The notes: generated from the letters alone by a model not told the origin. Shown: positions 38,957 through 48,383, counted from the stretch's first letter. The stretch is 64,000 nucleotides of DNA from Acinetobacter lwoffii (GCF_019343495.1 NZ_CP072549.1:2666001-2730000); one strand, 5' to 3'. A program made the numbers and translations.

Positions 38957-39658
38957 ATGATTAAAAAAATTATAGGATTTTCTATATTGTTTTTGTTTAG
39001 TTTTTCTTTATCAGCGGGAATAAAGTTCAGTCCTATCCAACTCTATATTCAAGATTTTAAAAGACAGAAAAGTACAACTGTTAATATTGAAAGTACAGGA
39101 TTAAGTACTTCAAAAATATATGAAATTAGTGCATTTAAATGGCAGCAAAATGAAAAAGGTGAAGATGTTCTATTGGAGGATAATACTTTATTGTTTAATC
39201 CAAAAACATTTGAGCTAAAACCTGAAAGTAAACAAGTTGTCCGTATCGGGTTTAGCCAACCCCCATTAAATTTAGAGCAACAGCAATCATGGAGGATCAT
39301 TTTTAAAGAAGTAACACCAGTTGATGATAATTCTTCGATTAATTTTTTATTTAATTTCTCACTGCCTTTTTTTGCTGGAAAACAGGTTACACCAAAATTA
39401 AATATAGATCTGCAAAAAATTAATGAACTGGCTTATTTAAATGTAAATAATTTATCTAAATCTCATGCAAAAATTACTGAAGTTATAGTATTGGATAGTA
39501 AAAATAATCAACTCATGAAAAAAGATTTTGTTCAATATATTTTGAGTGGAAATAAAATTAAATTTGAACTTGGAGAATTAAAAGAAAATGGAGATTTGAA
39601 ATTAAAGATAAAAGTGGAAGACCATGAGGGATATTTGGAATTTCCTGTAAAAGCCTAG
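38957..39658 (+). CDS. Periplasmic pilus-assembly chaperone (PapD/CsuC-like)
   Basis: This 233-residue protein has a signal peptide (IIGFSILFLFSFSLSAG) and two immunoglobulin-like domains. The first domain includes IKFSPIQLYIQDFKRQKSTTVNIES and KPESKQVVRIGFSQPP, the latter corresponding to the G1/F1 region that donates a strand to the pilin. It lacks the classical PapD-type basic FGS/FGL landmarks and is closer to CsuC-type archaic chaperones. It holds subunits before delivery to the usher. The start follows GGGAG. AT-rich composition matches its neighbours. Confidence 0.85.
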   Translation: MIKKIIGFSILFLFSFSLSAGIKFSPIQLYIQDFKRQKSTTVNIESTGLSTSKIYEISAFKWQQNEKGEDVLLEDNTLLFNPKTFELKPESKQVVRIGFSQPPLNLEQQQSWRIIFKEVTPVDDNSSINFLFNFSLPFFAGKQVTPKLNIDLQKINELAYLNVNNLSKSHAKITEVIVLDSKNNQLMKKDFVQYILSGNKIKFELGELKENGDLKLKIKVEDHEGYLEFPVKA

Positions 39659-39699
39659 AAGATGCTTATAAAAAGAATAAATAGTAAAAGGATGATGCT

Positions 39700-42030
39700 A
39701 TGAAGGTCACTAAAATTCTTCTAATGATCGCGTGTGGGATGGGGCTAACAAATGTAAATGCTGAAAATGTTCAACAGACGGTGCAGAAAGACAATTTAGA
39801 AATGTTCATCGTAAATATATGGGTAAATGGCTTAGATTATAAAACTGAAGCAATTCATTTTTCTGATGGAGGGCAGAGATATATTGAGTGTGAGGCTTTA
39901 TCCAGAATCGGAATTCACATTGAAAGGATCCCCCGTCACTTGGTCAAGAAAGAATTCTGTTTATTGAATCAACCAGGTGTAACAGTTGAAGATGACTATA
40001 GTTTACAAGCCATTAAAATTAATTTTCCAGTCAATTATTTTGAAGATACTCATTATGAATTAGAGGTAGAAAATCCCGAGAAAGCGAATTTTGGAGGGTT
40101 TGTTAATTATAGCTTATTTTATAATAAAGATGATGAAGAACAAGAATTTAATACATTTTCAGAAATTGGGATATTTAAAGATTATTGGTTATTAAAAAAT
40201 GCTTTTTTATATCGTAATGAACCTGAAGATATTGAAGAAAGATTTTTACGTGTCAATACGACGCTCGATGTTGAATTTCCAAAAAACTTTTCAAGACTTA
40301 CCTTGGGAGATACGACGAGTCCTTATAGTAGTTTAAATAATTCTTTTCGGTTTGGGGGGCTAAGTTTTGGTACCAACTATACCAATCGTCCAGACTTTGT
40401 TTACTGGAATGCGCCGACTTTAAATGGGAGTGCAAGCGTACCCTCAACAATTGATCTATATATTAATGGGGTACGTTTATATCGGGATTCTGTGACCCCT
40501 GGTAATTATAATCTTCCTGCTGGAGCAATGCTAAATCAGGCGGGTGATGCACAAATTGTTGTAGAAGATATTTTAGGGAATAGGAGCGTCCAGAGTTTTC
40601 CGGTTTATATTAATAGTCGATTATTAAAGCCAAAATTGAACGAATATAATATTTCATTGGGTAAATTAAGATATAACTATGATTATGTCGATGATGATTA
40701 TCGGGAGTTTTTTACAAAATTGTTTTATCGGCGGGGTATAACGTCTTCAACGACCTTGGGAGGAGATTTTTTATATAGTAAAGATGTCAGCAATTTTGAT
40801 TTTTTATGGACCCAAGGAATAAGTAAATACTTGCTTATGGATAGTGCATTTTCAGTTAGCCAGACAGAAGCGGATGATGAACAAGGATATGCGGCTTCGA
40901 TAGCCCTGAGTCGAGATTTTAGAAACTGGTCCTTTGGTATAAATAGTCGATATTTTACTCAGGAATATCAGTATTTAAGTGGTGATATATATAACTCTAA
41001 TATTGAAGCCTCAAATATTCTATATTTTAATTTTTCCAATTTGGGATTCATTGATGGATTAAATCTTAGTTATATTTATCAATCTTATTATGATCAAAAT
41101 GGTTTTAGTAATGATACTCAGAAAATTTTTGATATTCGAGCTTCAAAAAGCTTAACAAAAAAAATATATACAAATTTTGGCTTTTATAAAGATTTTGGGA
41201 ATGAGGGGGATCATGGTTTTAATATCGCCTTATCTTACGATTGGGAAGAAAAGGGTCAAATTTATTTAAATCACGATACTGAGGATAATGAAACGAGTTT
41301 AAGTTTTAGTCACAGAACGATGACTCAGAATGGTTTTGATTATGTTTTGGGGGTTAATCGCACTGAAGAAGAAGTTAATTACAATGCTTATGGTTTATGG
41401 AAAACCAGTATTGGTAATTTACAACTTTCTCATGATGAATATGAGAATCGTCGTAATTCACAGGCTATGTTTGAGGGCGCCTTGGTTTGGCTAGGTAGTA
41501 AAATAGCATTCACCAAATATGCTGATAATGCTTTTGCTCTGGTTGAGGTCGATCAACATCCAAATCTTGATATCTATCGTTCAGCGAGTCTAGCTGGAAG
41601 CACCAATAATCAAGGCTATATGTTTATACATAACATCATCCCTTATATCCATTACGATATTTCTTTTGACCATAACCAGTTAGCGATGGAAGAAACTTTT
41701 GAACACTCTTCTAAAAAAATTATTGGTCTGGATCAACGTGGATATAAGCTGGATTTTCCTATCTATAAAACCAAACGTATTGCGCTAAGAATTAAAGATG
41801 CACAACAAAATAATTTAGTCATAGGCTCTGAGGTTCTTGTGGATGGTCTCAGTACAGAACCTTCTTTTGTTGATAGTCAGGGTATTGTTTACCTATATCT
41901 ATTTAAAGCAGGCACTTACAACATTAAAGTGAAGACTAATAGAGGGCAGCAGTGCCAGGCTCAATTCATTCTGAATGAAAACCAATTCCAGAATTCAGAC
42001 AAGCAAATTCTGGAAACTATATGTAAGTAG
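39700..42030 (+). CDS. Outer-membrane usher (CsuD-like, archaic type)
   Basis: This 776-residue outer-membrane usher assembles and secretes the pilus. It has a signal peptide (ILLMIACGMGLTNVNA) and an N-terminal chaperone-binding domain. The pore region has GDTTSPYSSLNNSFRFGG, followed by the conserved SVPSTIDLYINGVRLYRDSVTPGNY and GDAQIVVEDILGNRS segment, which in ushers spans the plug. A 24-strand-type barrel rich in aromatic residues follows, with C-terminal domains ending in GQCQAQF-like beta strands and a terminal Cys. The sequence is distant from PapC or FimD and closest in pattern to sigma-clade (Csu) ushers. It ends 10 nt before the last pilus gene. Confidence 0.88.
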   Translation: MKVTKILLMIACGMGLTNVNAENVQQTVQKDNLEMFIVNIWVNGLDYKTEAIHFSDGGQRYIECEALSRIGIHIERIPRHLVKKEFCLLNQPGVTVEDDYSLQAIKINFPVNYFEDTHYELEVENPEKANFGGFVNYSLFYNKDDEEQEFNTFSEIGIFKDYWLLKNAFLYRNEPEDIEERFLRVNTTLDVEFPKNFSRLTLGDTTSPYSSLNNSFRFGGLSFGTNYTNRPDFVYWNAPTLNGSASVPSTIDLYINGVRLYRDSVTPGNYNLPAGAMLNQAGDAQIVVEDILGNRSVQSFPVYINSRLLKPKLNEYNISLGKLRYNYDYVDDDYREFFTKLFYRRGITSSTTLGGDFLYSKDVSNFDFLWTQGISKYLLMDSAFSVSQTEADDEQGYAASIALSRDFRNWSFGINSRYFTQEYQYLSGDIYNSNIEASNILYFNFSNLGFIDGLNLSYIYQSYYDQNGFSNDTQKIFDIRASKSLTKKIYTNFGFYKDFGNEGDHGFNIALSYDWEEKGQIYLNHDTEDNETSLSFSHRTMTQNGFDYVLGVNRTEEEVNYNAYGLWKTSIGNLQLSHDEYENRRNSQAMFEGALVWLGSKIAFTKYADNAFALVEVDQHPNLDIYRSASLAGSTNNQGYMFIHNIIPYIHYDISFDHNQLAMEETFEHSSKKIIGLDQRGYKLDFPIYKTKRIALRIKDAQQNNLVIGSEVLVDGLSTEPSFVDSQGIVYLYLFKAGTYNIKVKTNRGQQCQAQFILNENQFQNSDKQILETICK

Positions 42031-42040
42031 GAGTAGAAAA

Positions 42041-42451
42041 ATGAAAAAGCTCTTTTTATTTATTACCGCACTCAGTATGAGTGAAATAGCCATGGCCCAA
42101 TATTGCTCGATTGATGGTTTTACCACTCCAGAATTACGTCTAGCCAGCTATCAGCGTAGTCAGGCTGCCACTTCATTTAATATTTCATGTGATATGGGCT
42201 ATTCAATTTTATTTAATAGTCAGAACCTGGTGAGTTCCAACGGGATAAGTTATGTGTCTAATGGTCCTAATAAATTGCGTACCAAATTAAATTTGAGTGG
42301 TGCAAATAGTGGGTTATGGGGAGTCAGAGTGAATCAGGGAGCTTCACAGAGACAGAAATATATCGTTTCGGTTCAACTCGAAGAGAATCCTTTTAATGGG
42401 GTTCCAGCTGGAACTTATCGTGATCGGATTTCTGTCGATATTAATTTTTAA
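42041..42451 (+). CDS. Small SCPU-like pilus subunit
   Basis: This 136-residue protein has a signal peptide (MKKLFLFITALSMSEIAMA). It resembles the spore coat U (SCPU) pilin family: Cys near the mature N-terminus (QYCSIDGF), a second Cys in FNISCDMGY that would form the usual disulfide, and a C-terminal VPAGTYRDRISVDINF strand. In Csu the tip protein is a two-domain protein encoded after the usher; this one is a single domain, so it may be a minimal tip, an initiator or a minor subunit. The ATG follows AGTAGGAG; a longer in-frame start at 41975 inside the usher gene would put 22 residues before the signal. Confidence 0.8.
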   Translation: MKKLFLFITALSMSEIAMAQYCSIDGFTTPELRLASYQRSQAATSFNISCDMGYSILFNSQNLVSSNGISYVSNGPNKLRTKLNLSGANSGLWGVRVNQGASQRQKYIVSVQLEENPFNGVPAGTYRDRISVDINF

Positions 42452-42722
42452 ATCATAGAAATAAGGAAATTGCCTGAAAGACTTTAAACCAACCTGGGAT
42501 CAGTACAGTAAAGCAAACATGCAGAAACTTTGAGGAGGTTAAATGAAGATCTGTATAAAGTGAATATCTTTTTAGTCTAAGAATTAATTGGTATTCACTT
42601 ATTTTTTTAATATAAATAATAATTTAGAAGATTTATTTTTGGTTTTTTTAGTTATTTTTATTCATCAAATAGTCATGAGATCTTTCTATACTGGGTGAAA
42701 AATATAAGCAAATAGGTGCGAG
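42452..42722. other. Spacer after the pilus operon with micro-ORF and terminator-like hairpin
   Basis: A strong SD (GAGGAGG) at 42531-42537 precedes a six-codon frame MKICIK (42543-42563). The hairpin AAGTGAATA/TATTCACTT (42558-42600, 25-nt loop) is followed by ATTTTTTT and may end the pilus transcript. TATACT at 42687-42692 is a possible -10 for the next gene; no matching -35 was found. Confidence 0.45.
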
Positions 42723-44003
42723 ATGCAACAAATTTCCATCTCAGAATTATTAGAGCAAAGACCTGTTATTCACAAAATCCAGTTTGATTTAAAAGAGCAA
42801 CGTAAACAGGCTATTCGTGACAAAATAGTCCTAGAAGATCTGACACGGTCCCGTTTAAAAATTGCCATCGTTACCGAAACTTGGCCTCCTGAAATCAATG
42901 GTGTTGCCCATGCTTTATTGCAACTTTGTAAAGGATTACAAAAACAGGGGCATAAGATTTTATTAATACGTCCAGAACAACGACAAGCTTGTAATGATTT
43001 TCAACCGCATAGTGAATGTCTGGTTAAAGCGCATTGCATTCCTAAATATAGTAATTTGCAGTTTGGTAGACCGCAATTTCTAAAAATCCATCAAGCTGTT
43101 GAAACTTTTATACCCGATATTATTCATATTGTGACCGAAGGCCCTTTGGGTTTGGTAGCTCAGCAGCTTGCAAAATTCCATAAAATTCCAGTCTCTAGCG
43201 GTTTCCATTCGTCATTTCAGGAATTTAGTCGGTTTTTTGATTTGGCCTTTTTACTGAAGCCAATTCAAGGTTATTTAAAGTGGTTTCATAATAATACTGA
43301 TTTGACCTGTGTCCCGAGTCGAGACACGGCTCAAGCCTTAAATCAGTTTGGTGTAACTTGTCCCTTGGCAGTCGTGGGCAGAGGCGTCGATCCAGATACA
43401 TTTTCACCAAAGTGGCGATCACCAGATTTGCGCTATGCTTGGGGAGTTTCAAACGAGACCCGGGTAATGTTGTATGTGGGACGGCTTTCTCCTGAAAAGG
43501 AAATTGACGTGCTGATCAAGACCTATTTTGTGCTGCGCCAAGTTCGTCAGCAAGATGTGCGTTTGGTGGTGGTCGGAGATGGGCCGGATCGCACTCGACT
43601 GCAACAACTGAATCAGGATGGTAGCATTGTTTTTACCGGTAGCTTGACAGGGGAAAAACTGTCAGCGGCGTATGCCAGTGCTGATGTGTTCTGTTTTGCC
43701 AGCCAGGTCGAAACCTTTGGAAATGTGGTTTTGGAAGCGATGGCCAGTGGCTTGCCAGTGATTGCTTATGATTATGCTTGTGCAAATTTGCATGTGCAGC
43801 ATGGTGAAACGGGATGGTTGAGCGGACTTGGACATCAGCAGGGTTTGATTCAGCAGATGCTCGAACTGCCTGATCTGCAAAGATTACAGCAGATGGGCGC
43901 GCAAGCACGTAAAAAAGCCGAAAAAGTAGGCTGGCAATATCCAGTCCGGCAATTTGAACAGGCACTGTATTTACTGGTACAGCATCAGGAATACAGGATA
44001 TAA
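42723..44003 (+). CDS. Glycosyltransferase family 4 (MgtA-like)
   Basis: This 426-residue GT-B glycosyltransferase has an N-terminal domain with KIAIVTETWPPEINGVAHALLQLCKGL from about residue 46 and a nucleotide-sugar domain with MLYVGRLSPEKEIDVLI and the GT4 E-x7-E type motif FCFASQVETFGNVVLEAMASGLPVIAYD. It is similar in plan to alpha-mannosyl or glucuronosyl-diacylglycerol transferases (MgtA), so a glycolipid product at the membrane is plausible but not shown. A 45-residue N-terminal extension precedes the fold. It lies 20 nt before a PAP2 phosphatase gene, forming a probable two-gene unit. Confidence 0.88.
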   Translation: MQQISISELLEQRPVIHKIQFDLKEQRKQAIRDKIVLEDLTRSRLKIAIVTETWPPEINGVAHALLQLCKGLQKQGHKILLIRPEQRQACNDFQPHSECLVKAHCIPKYSNLQFGRPQFLKIHQAVETFIPDIIHIVTEGPLGLVAQQLAKFHKIPVSSGFHSSFQEFSRFFDLAFLLKPIQGYLKWFHNNTDLTCVPSRDTAQALNQFGVTCPLAVVGRGVDPDTFSPKWRSPDLRYAWGVSNETRVMLYVGRLSPEKEIDVLIKTYFVLRQVRQQDVRLVVVGDGPDRTRLQQLNQDGSIVFTGSLTGEKLSAAYASADVFCFASQVETFGNVVLEAMASGLPVIAYDYACANLHVQHGETGWLSGLGHQQGLIQQMLELPDLQRLQQMGAQARKKAEKVGWQYPVRQFEQALYLLVQHQEYRI

Positions 44004-44023
44004 AACAAGAAAGGAGCAACAGT

Positions 44024-44575
44024 GTGAAACTCCAGAATGTAAAGATTAAATTTTTAGAAATCGATTTGAAAGGCTGTGTTTATCTGAATCATTTTTCGCA
44101 TTCAGTCCGTATTGCCACTTTTTTTAAAATGATTAGCCGCTTAGGAAATGGTGCATTTTGGTATTTCATGCTGATACTGGTTTGGATCATGCAAGGCTTG
44201 ATCTATACCGTGCAGATTGTTTATCTGATTTTGGGAAGCACTATTGGTACCATTATTTACAAGGTGCTTAAAATCAAAACCGTACGGCCACGTCCTTATC
44301 AGGTGCATCAGGTGATCCGTCTGGGTGAGCATCCACTGGATCATTTCAGTTTTCCCTCGGGGCATACCTTGCATGCCGTGATGGCAACCACCGTTTTAGG
44401 TTATGTCGCACCTTTATTACTCATGCTGATGTTGCCTTTTACGATTCTGGTCGCAGTGTCCCGAATGGTGTTGGGATTACATTATCCAAGTGATGTGGCA
44501 GTTGGCGCAATTCTGGGTGGCATGATGGCAATTGCCATTGTCCTGACCGCACCTTATCTGAATATTGTGCTGTAA
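44024..44575 (+). CDS. PAP2-family lipid phosphatase
   Basis: This 183-residue membrane protein has hydrophobic helices around the three PAP2 motifs: KIKTVRPRP (KX6RP), PSGH in FSFPSGHTLHA, and SRMVLGLHYPSD (SRX5HX3D). Members dephosphorylate phosphatidic acid, phosphatidylglycerophosphate or undecaprenyl pyrophosphate. The start is a GTG 7 nt after AAGGAG. Cotranscription with the glycosyltransferase suggests it supplies diacylglycerol or a lipid carrier for that enzyme; this is inference. Confidence 0.88.
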   Translation: MKLQNVKIKFLEIDLKGCVYLNHFSHSVRIATFFKMISRLGNGAFWYFMLILVWIMQGLIYTVQIVYLILGSTIGTIIYKVLKIKTVRPRPYQVHQVIRLGEHPLDHFSFPSGHTLHAVMATTVLGYVAPLLLMLMLPFTILVAVSRMVLGLHYPSDVAVGAILGGMMAIAIVLTAPYLNIVL

Positions 44576-44662
44576 AAATAAGTGAAAGCCGGAGCAAAGG
44601 CTCGCAGATTTTCACAGATTTGTTAAAGTACAGCATCAAAGCAATTATGGTGAGAAATAGAG

Positions 44663-44863
44663 ATGGGTTTACGTTGGACTGACACTCTCGATATCGCGAT
44701 TGAACTCTATGAAGCGCATCCAGATGTGGACCCGCAGTGGATTCGTTTTACTGATTTACATGCCTGGGTATGTGCTTTGCCTGAATTTGAAGATGATCCA
44801 ACCAAGTCGACTGAAGGTCTGCTTGAAGCGATTCAAATGGCATGGATTGATGAGGCACGCTAA
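44663..44863 (+). CDS. iscX: Iron-sulfur assembly accessory protein IscX
   Basis: This 66-residue acidic protein is of the IscX/YfhJ family, which binds IscS and iron and modulates Fe-S cluster assembly. Family marks are LRWTDTLDIAIELYEAHPDVDP, IRFTDLHAWVCALPEFEDDP and the C-terminal LEAIQMAWIDEA. It is usually at the end of an isc operon; here it stands apart from other isc genes, just upstream of ndk. Confidence 0.93.
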   Translation: MGLRWTDTLDIAIELYEAHPDVDPQWIRFTDLHAWVCALPEFEDDPTKSTEGLLEAIQMAWIDEAR

Positions 44864-44925
44864 GCCCTCATCTTAAAAAAGCATTTTTTTACAGATGAAA
44901 AGCAGAAAAATGCGCATTATCTCGG

Positions 44926-44931
44926 TATAAT
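44926..44931 (+). promoter_or_regulatory. Probable -10 element of ndk
   Basis: A consensus TATAAT lies 43 bp before the ndk start codon; the sequence at the -35 position is poor. AAGGAG precedes the ATG. Confidence 0.4.
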
Positions 44932-44973
44932 GCGCCAAATTTTCATGTCAACAATTGACTTAAGGAGCCTATC

Positions 44974-45405
44974 ATGGCTATCGAACGTACTTTATCTATC
45001 GTTAAACCAGACGCAGTTGCTAAAAACCACATCGGCGACATCTTTGCTCGTTTCGAGAAAGCTGGTCTTCAAATTGTTGCAACTAAAATGAAACATTTGA
45101 CTCAAGCTGAAGCTGAAGGCTTCTATGCTGAGCACAAAGAACGTGGTTTCTTTGCTGACCTAGTTGCATTCATGACTTCTGGTCCAGTGGTTGTTTCAGT
45201 TCTTGAAGGCGAAAACGCTGTTCTTGCTCACCGTGACATCCTTGGTGCGACGAATCCTAAAGAAGCTGCTCCTGGTACTATCCGTGCAGATTTCGCTGTA
45301 AGCATCGATGAAAACGCTGCTCACGGTTCTGACTCTGTAGCATCTGCTGATCGTGAAGTTAACTACTTCTTCGCTCAAACTGAGATTGCTCCACGTACTC
45401 GTTAA
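44974..45405 (+). CDS. ndk: Nucleoside diphosphate kinase Ndk
   Basis: Ndk transfers the gamma-phosphate from ATP to nucleoside diphosphates through a phosphohistidine. Its 143 residues include the start [32 protein letters not shown] and the active-site histidine in [20 protein letters not shown]. Codon use is strongly biased (CGT, GGT, GCT), like ilvC, which implies high expression. It has its own terminator. Confidence 0.98.
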   Translation: MAIERTLSIVKPDAVAKNHIGDIFARFEKAGLQIVATKMKHLTQAEAEGFYAEHKERGFFADLVAFMTSGPVVVSVLEGENAVLAHRDILGATNPKEAAPGTIRADFAVSIDENAAHGSDSVASADREVNYFFAQTEIAPRTR

Positions 45406-45420
45406 TTCGCAGTATTCAAG

Positions 45421-45455
45421 CCAGATAAGTGTTATTATACTTATCTGGTTTTTTT
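45421..45455 (+). terminator. Terminator of ndk
   Basis: CCAGATAAGT/ACTTATCTGG with an 8-nt loop is followed by seven T. Confidence 0.9.
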
Positions 45456-45527
45456 ATTCTCTGAATAATTCTTTGCTCACATATTGAGCTTCTCCTTTCA
45501 TCTTTAGACATGGTTTAGGTAATACAC

Positions 45528-46763
45528 ATGAGTACTGAAGCAGTCGCTGTATCAGCAGTTTCTGAGCCACAGCAACACACTCCATCCGCTCCAGCACAGG
45601 CAAATACTGTCGAGAAAGTGAATTTACTTGGCATGTCACGTCCGCAAATGGAAAAATTCTTTGAGGACATGGGTGAAAAGAAGTTTCGTGCCGGGCAGGT
45701 GATGAAATGGATTCACCAGTTCTTCGTGACTGATTTTGCTGAAATGACCAATATTTCAGGAAAACTGCGTGAAAAACTGGAAAAGATTTGTGAAATTAAA
45801 GCGCCTGAAGTGGTGCATAAAAACTATTCTAAAGATGGTACCCGTAAATGGGTATTCCGTGTTGGCGACGGTGAAGGTTCCCTCGTCGAAACCGTATTGA
45901 TTCCTGCTGAACATCGCAGTGGTTTACGTCGCACTTTGTGTATTTCTTCACAAGTGGGCTGTGCACTGGACTGTTCATTCTGCTCAACCGGTAAACAGGG
46001 TTTCCAGCGTGATTTGACTCAAGCCGAAATTATCGGTCAGCTCTGGATGGCGAACTATTCCTATATGGAAGATGTGCCTGTACTTGAGCGTGAACGTTCA
46101 GTCACGAACGTGGTGATGATGGGCATGGGCGAGCCATTGCTCAACTACGATGCAGTATTGAATTCAATGCGTATTATGCTGGATGACTTTGCATACGGCA
46201 TGTCAAAACGTCGTGTGACTTTATCGACTTCTGGTGTGGTACCGAAAATCGATCAGATGGTCAAAGATATTGACGTGGCGCTGGCTATTTCATTGCATGC
46301 GCCAAATGATGAACTGCGTAACGAGCTGGTGCCGATCAATAAAAAATATCCGCTTGAGCAGCTGATTGCAGCATGTCAGCGTTATATTGCTAAAGATGGT
46401 AACGAAAGTTCACGTAAACATGTGACGATTGAATATGTGATGTTAGATGGCGTGAATGACCATCCTGAACATGCTCAGCAAATGATTAAGCTGTTGAAGA
46501 ATTTGCCAAGCAAGATTAATTTGATTCCTTTTAATCCGTTCCCGCATGCGCCATATGGCCGCTCAAGCCGCAACCGGATTATTTCTTTCCAAAAAACTTT
46601 GTCTGATGCCGGTTTTGTGTGTACGATTCGTCAGACACGCGGTGATGACATTGATGCCGCGTGTGGACAGTTAGTCGGACAAGTCGCTGACCGTACCCGT
46701 CGTGCGGAACAGTGGAAAAAGAAAATTGCGCAATCGAATGAGATCATGCGCTCACAAGGATAA
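45528..46763 (+). CDS. rlmN: 23S rRNA A2503 / tRNA A37 methyltransferase RlmN
   Basis: RlmN is a radical SAM enzyme that methylates C2 of A2503 in 23S rRNA and A37 in some tRNAs. It has 411 residues with the CxxxCxxC cluster site in [28 protein letters not shown], and the late Cys in [20 protein letters not shown] used for the methyl-transfer intermediate. The N-terminal 30 residues are Ala/Pro/Gln-rich and variable. It opens the rlmN-pilW-rodZ-ispG-hisS-yfgM-bamB run typical of gammaproteobacteria. Confidence 0.97.
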   Translation: MSTEAVAVSAVSEPQQHTPSAPAQANTVEKVNLLGMSRPQMEKFFEDMGEKKFRAGQVMKWIHQFFVTDFAEMTNISGKLREKLEKICEIKAPEVVHKNYSKDGTRKWVFRVGDGEGSLVETVLIPAEHRSGLRRTLCISSQVGCALDCSFCSTGKQGFQRDLTQAEIIGQLWMANYSYMEDVPVLERERSVTNVVMMGMGEPLLNYDAVLNSMRIMLDDFAYGMSKRRVTLSTSGVVPKIDQMVKDIDVALAISLHAPNDELRNELVPINKKYPLEQLIAACQRYIAKDGNESSRKHVTIEYVMLDGVNDHPEHAQQMIKLLKNLPSKINLIPFNPFPHAPYGRSSRNRIISFQKTLSDAGFVCTIRQTRGDDIDAACGQLVGQVADRTRRAEQWKKKIAQSNEIMRSQG

Positions 46764-46777
46764 TAAGAGGTCGCCAG

Positions 46778-47578
46778 TTGAGAAATCTAACATCAAAGTT
46801 TGCTTTGATTTCAACAGTATGTGTGTCTTTGGTTTTAGTCGCGTGTCAGACGCCAGATCTGGGTCAGAAAGACCCTGAAAAGGCCACCAAAGTCCGTACC
46901 CAATTGGCGGTAGAATATCTGAGAACAGGTGACCTGGATGCAGCCAAACGTGCGCTGGATCAGGCACTTGAGACTACTCCGCGTGATTCTCAAGCAAATA
47001 TGATGATGGGCGTGCTACTGCAACAGGAAGGTAGTAAGCTTAATCTCGAAAAAGCAGATCATTATTTCAAGCGTGCGATTTCGGCAGATCCGAAAAATGC
47101 GCAGGCGCGAAATAATTACGGCACTTATTTATATCAGCTTGAACGCTATAATGATGCGATCGAGCAGTTTCAAATTGCTGGTGCCACGTTGGGTTATGAT
47201 CAACGTTTCCGCGCACTGGAAAATATGGGGCGGATTTACCTGAAACTGGGTGATGCAACAAATGCTGAAAAATCATTCAAACAGGCGCTGCAAGCCAATC
47301 GCGATTCTTATATTTCAATGTTAGAGTTGGCAGAAATATTTTATTTGAACCAGCAGTTCCCGGCGGCGACACAAATGTATCAACAGTTTGTGCGTGGTGT
47401 GGGACAGAAGAATCAGGGTGCTCGTGCGCTCTGGGTCGGCATTCGCACTGCGCGTGCCGGGGGTGATCAGTTGGGTATGCAGGTATTGGTCAACCAGTTA
47501 CGTGCACTTTTTCCTGAAAGCCAGGAATACCAACGTTATTTGCAATTACAGTACAGTACTGAGGCCGTATGGAAGTAA
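46778..47578 (+). CDS. pilW: Type IV pilus secretin pilotin/assembly lipoprotein PilW (PilF)
   Basis: This outer-membrane TPR lipoprotein is needed for multimerisation of the PilQ secretin and so for twitching and DNA uptake. It has 266 residues with signal and lipobox LVLVAC (Cys23), then about six TPR units (RTQLAVEYLRTGDLDAAKRALDQAL, AQARNNYGTYLYQLERYNDAIEQF, ALENMGRIYLKLGDATNAEKSF). The start is a TTG 7 nt after AAGAGG; no nearby ATG would retain the signal peptide. It overlaps the next gene by 10 nt. Some databases name it pilF. Confidence 0.93.
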   Translation: MRNLTSKFALISTVCVSLVLVACQTPDLGQKDPEKATKVRTQLAVEYLRTGDLDAAKRALDQALETTPRDSQANMMMGVLLQQEGSKLNLEKADHYFKRAISADPKNAQARNNYGTYLYQLERYNDAIEQFQIAGATLGYDQRFRALENMGRIYLKLGDATNAEKSFKQALQANRDSYISMLELAEIFYLNQQFPAATQMYQQFVRGVGQKNQGARALWVGIRTARAGGDQLGMQVLVNQLRALFPESQEYQRYLQLQYSTEAVWK

Positions 47579-48360
47579 ATCCTAATTCACCATCGAATCA
47601 TTCGAGCGTAGCTCCAAATGCGTTAGGAAATATTCAACGTCCGGGCGAGTACTTGCGCCAGATTCGCATCAATCAGCAACGCAATCTGGAAGATGTAGCG
47701 AAAGAGCTGAACATCCCGGTCAAAACCCTGACTGCTCTTGAGCAGGATGAATACAAATCTTTGCCTGAAGCGACCTTTATCAAAGGTTATTACCGGACTT
47801 ATGCCAAATTTCTGGGTGTAGATGCGTCTAGTATTATTCAGCGTTTTGATGAAATTTATACCAATGATACCGGGCTGCTGCCGAACCATGCCCTGAACAA
47901 TTCTCCTATCAAAATTATGGGGAAATTGCCAGGTTCCAAGCGTGACCGCAATCGTAAGTGGTTAAGACGAATTTTTATTACGCTGGTACTGTTGCTGATT
48001 TTGGGCGCACTGTTTGCCATGATTCAGAACTGGTCGAGCAGTAATTCCCAAAATAGCAGTGAAGTCTCTGGAGTAGGCGCTTCTAATGTCGAGATTCTGA
48101 ATCTGGATACAGGTGCCGCACTTTCCGGTGATCAGCTGAAACTTGATTTTAACCGTCCGACTTCGGTGCATATTGTCGACTCAGCGGGTAATGTTCTGGC
48201 AACTGGCCGTCAGGCATCGAGCTTGCAACTGAATGGTGAAGCGCCATTCCAGATTCGTCTGGATGATGCCTCGGCTGTATCGCTCAGTTTGAATAATGAA
48301 AATATTTCATTGTCACCCTACACTGTGAACGGAAAAGCAGAATTCCGTTTATCACCTTAA
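47569..48360 (+). CDS. rodZ: RodZ-like helix-turn-helix membrane protein
   Basis: This 263-residue bitopic protein is of the RodZ type, which links MreB to the elongasome. It has an N-terminal HTH (PGEYLRQIRINQQRNLEDVAKELNIPVKTLTALE, about 24-60), a YYRTYAKFLGVD segment, a basic stop region (KRDRNRKWLRR), one transmembrane helix (about 132-150) and a periplasmic DUF4115-like beta domain ending in SPYTVNGKAEFRL. It overlaps pilW and lies 23 nt before ispG. Confidence 0.9.
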   Translation: MEVNPNSPSNHSSVAPNALGNIQRPGEYLRQIRINQQRNLEDVAKELNIPVKTLTALEQDEYKSLPEATFIKGYYRTYAKFLGVDASSIIQRFDEIYTNDTGLLPNHALNNSPIKIMGKLPGSKRDRNRKWLRRIFITLVLLLILGALFAMIQNWSSSNSQNSSEVSGVGASNVEILNLDTGAALSGDQLKLDFNRPTSVHIVDSAGNVLATGRQASSLQLNGEAPFQIRLDDASAVSLSLNNENISLSPYTVNGKAEFRLSP

Positions 48361-48383
48361 CAGATCAAGAGTAGAGCAGAACG

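Noticed and set aside
38325..42451. Assignment as the Csu pilus operon
   Set aside because: Only one pilin before the chaperone and a single-domain last subunit are present; csuA, csuB and a two-domain csuE are missing.
36591..42722. A complete integrative element or genomic island
   Set aside because: No integrase, transposase, tRNA target or matching right-hand repeat is visible; only the left boundary (ilvC duplicate) is supported.
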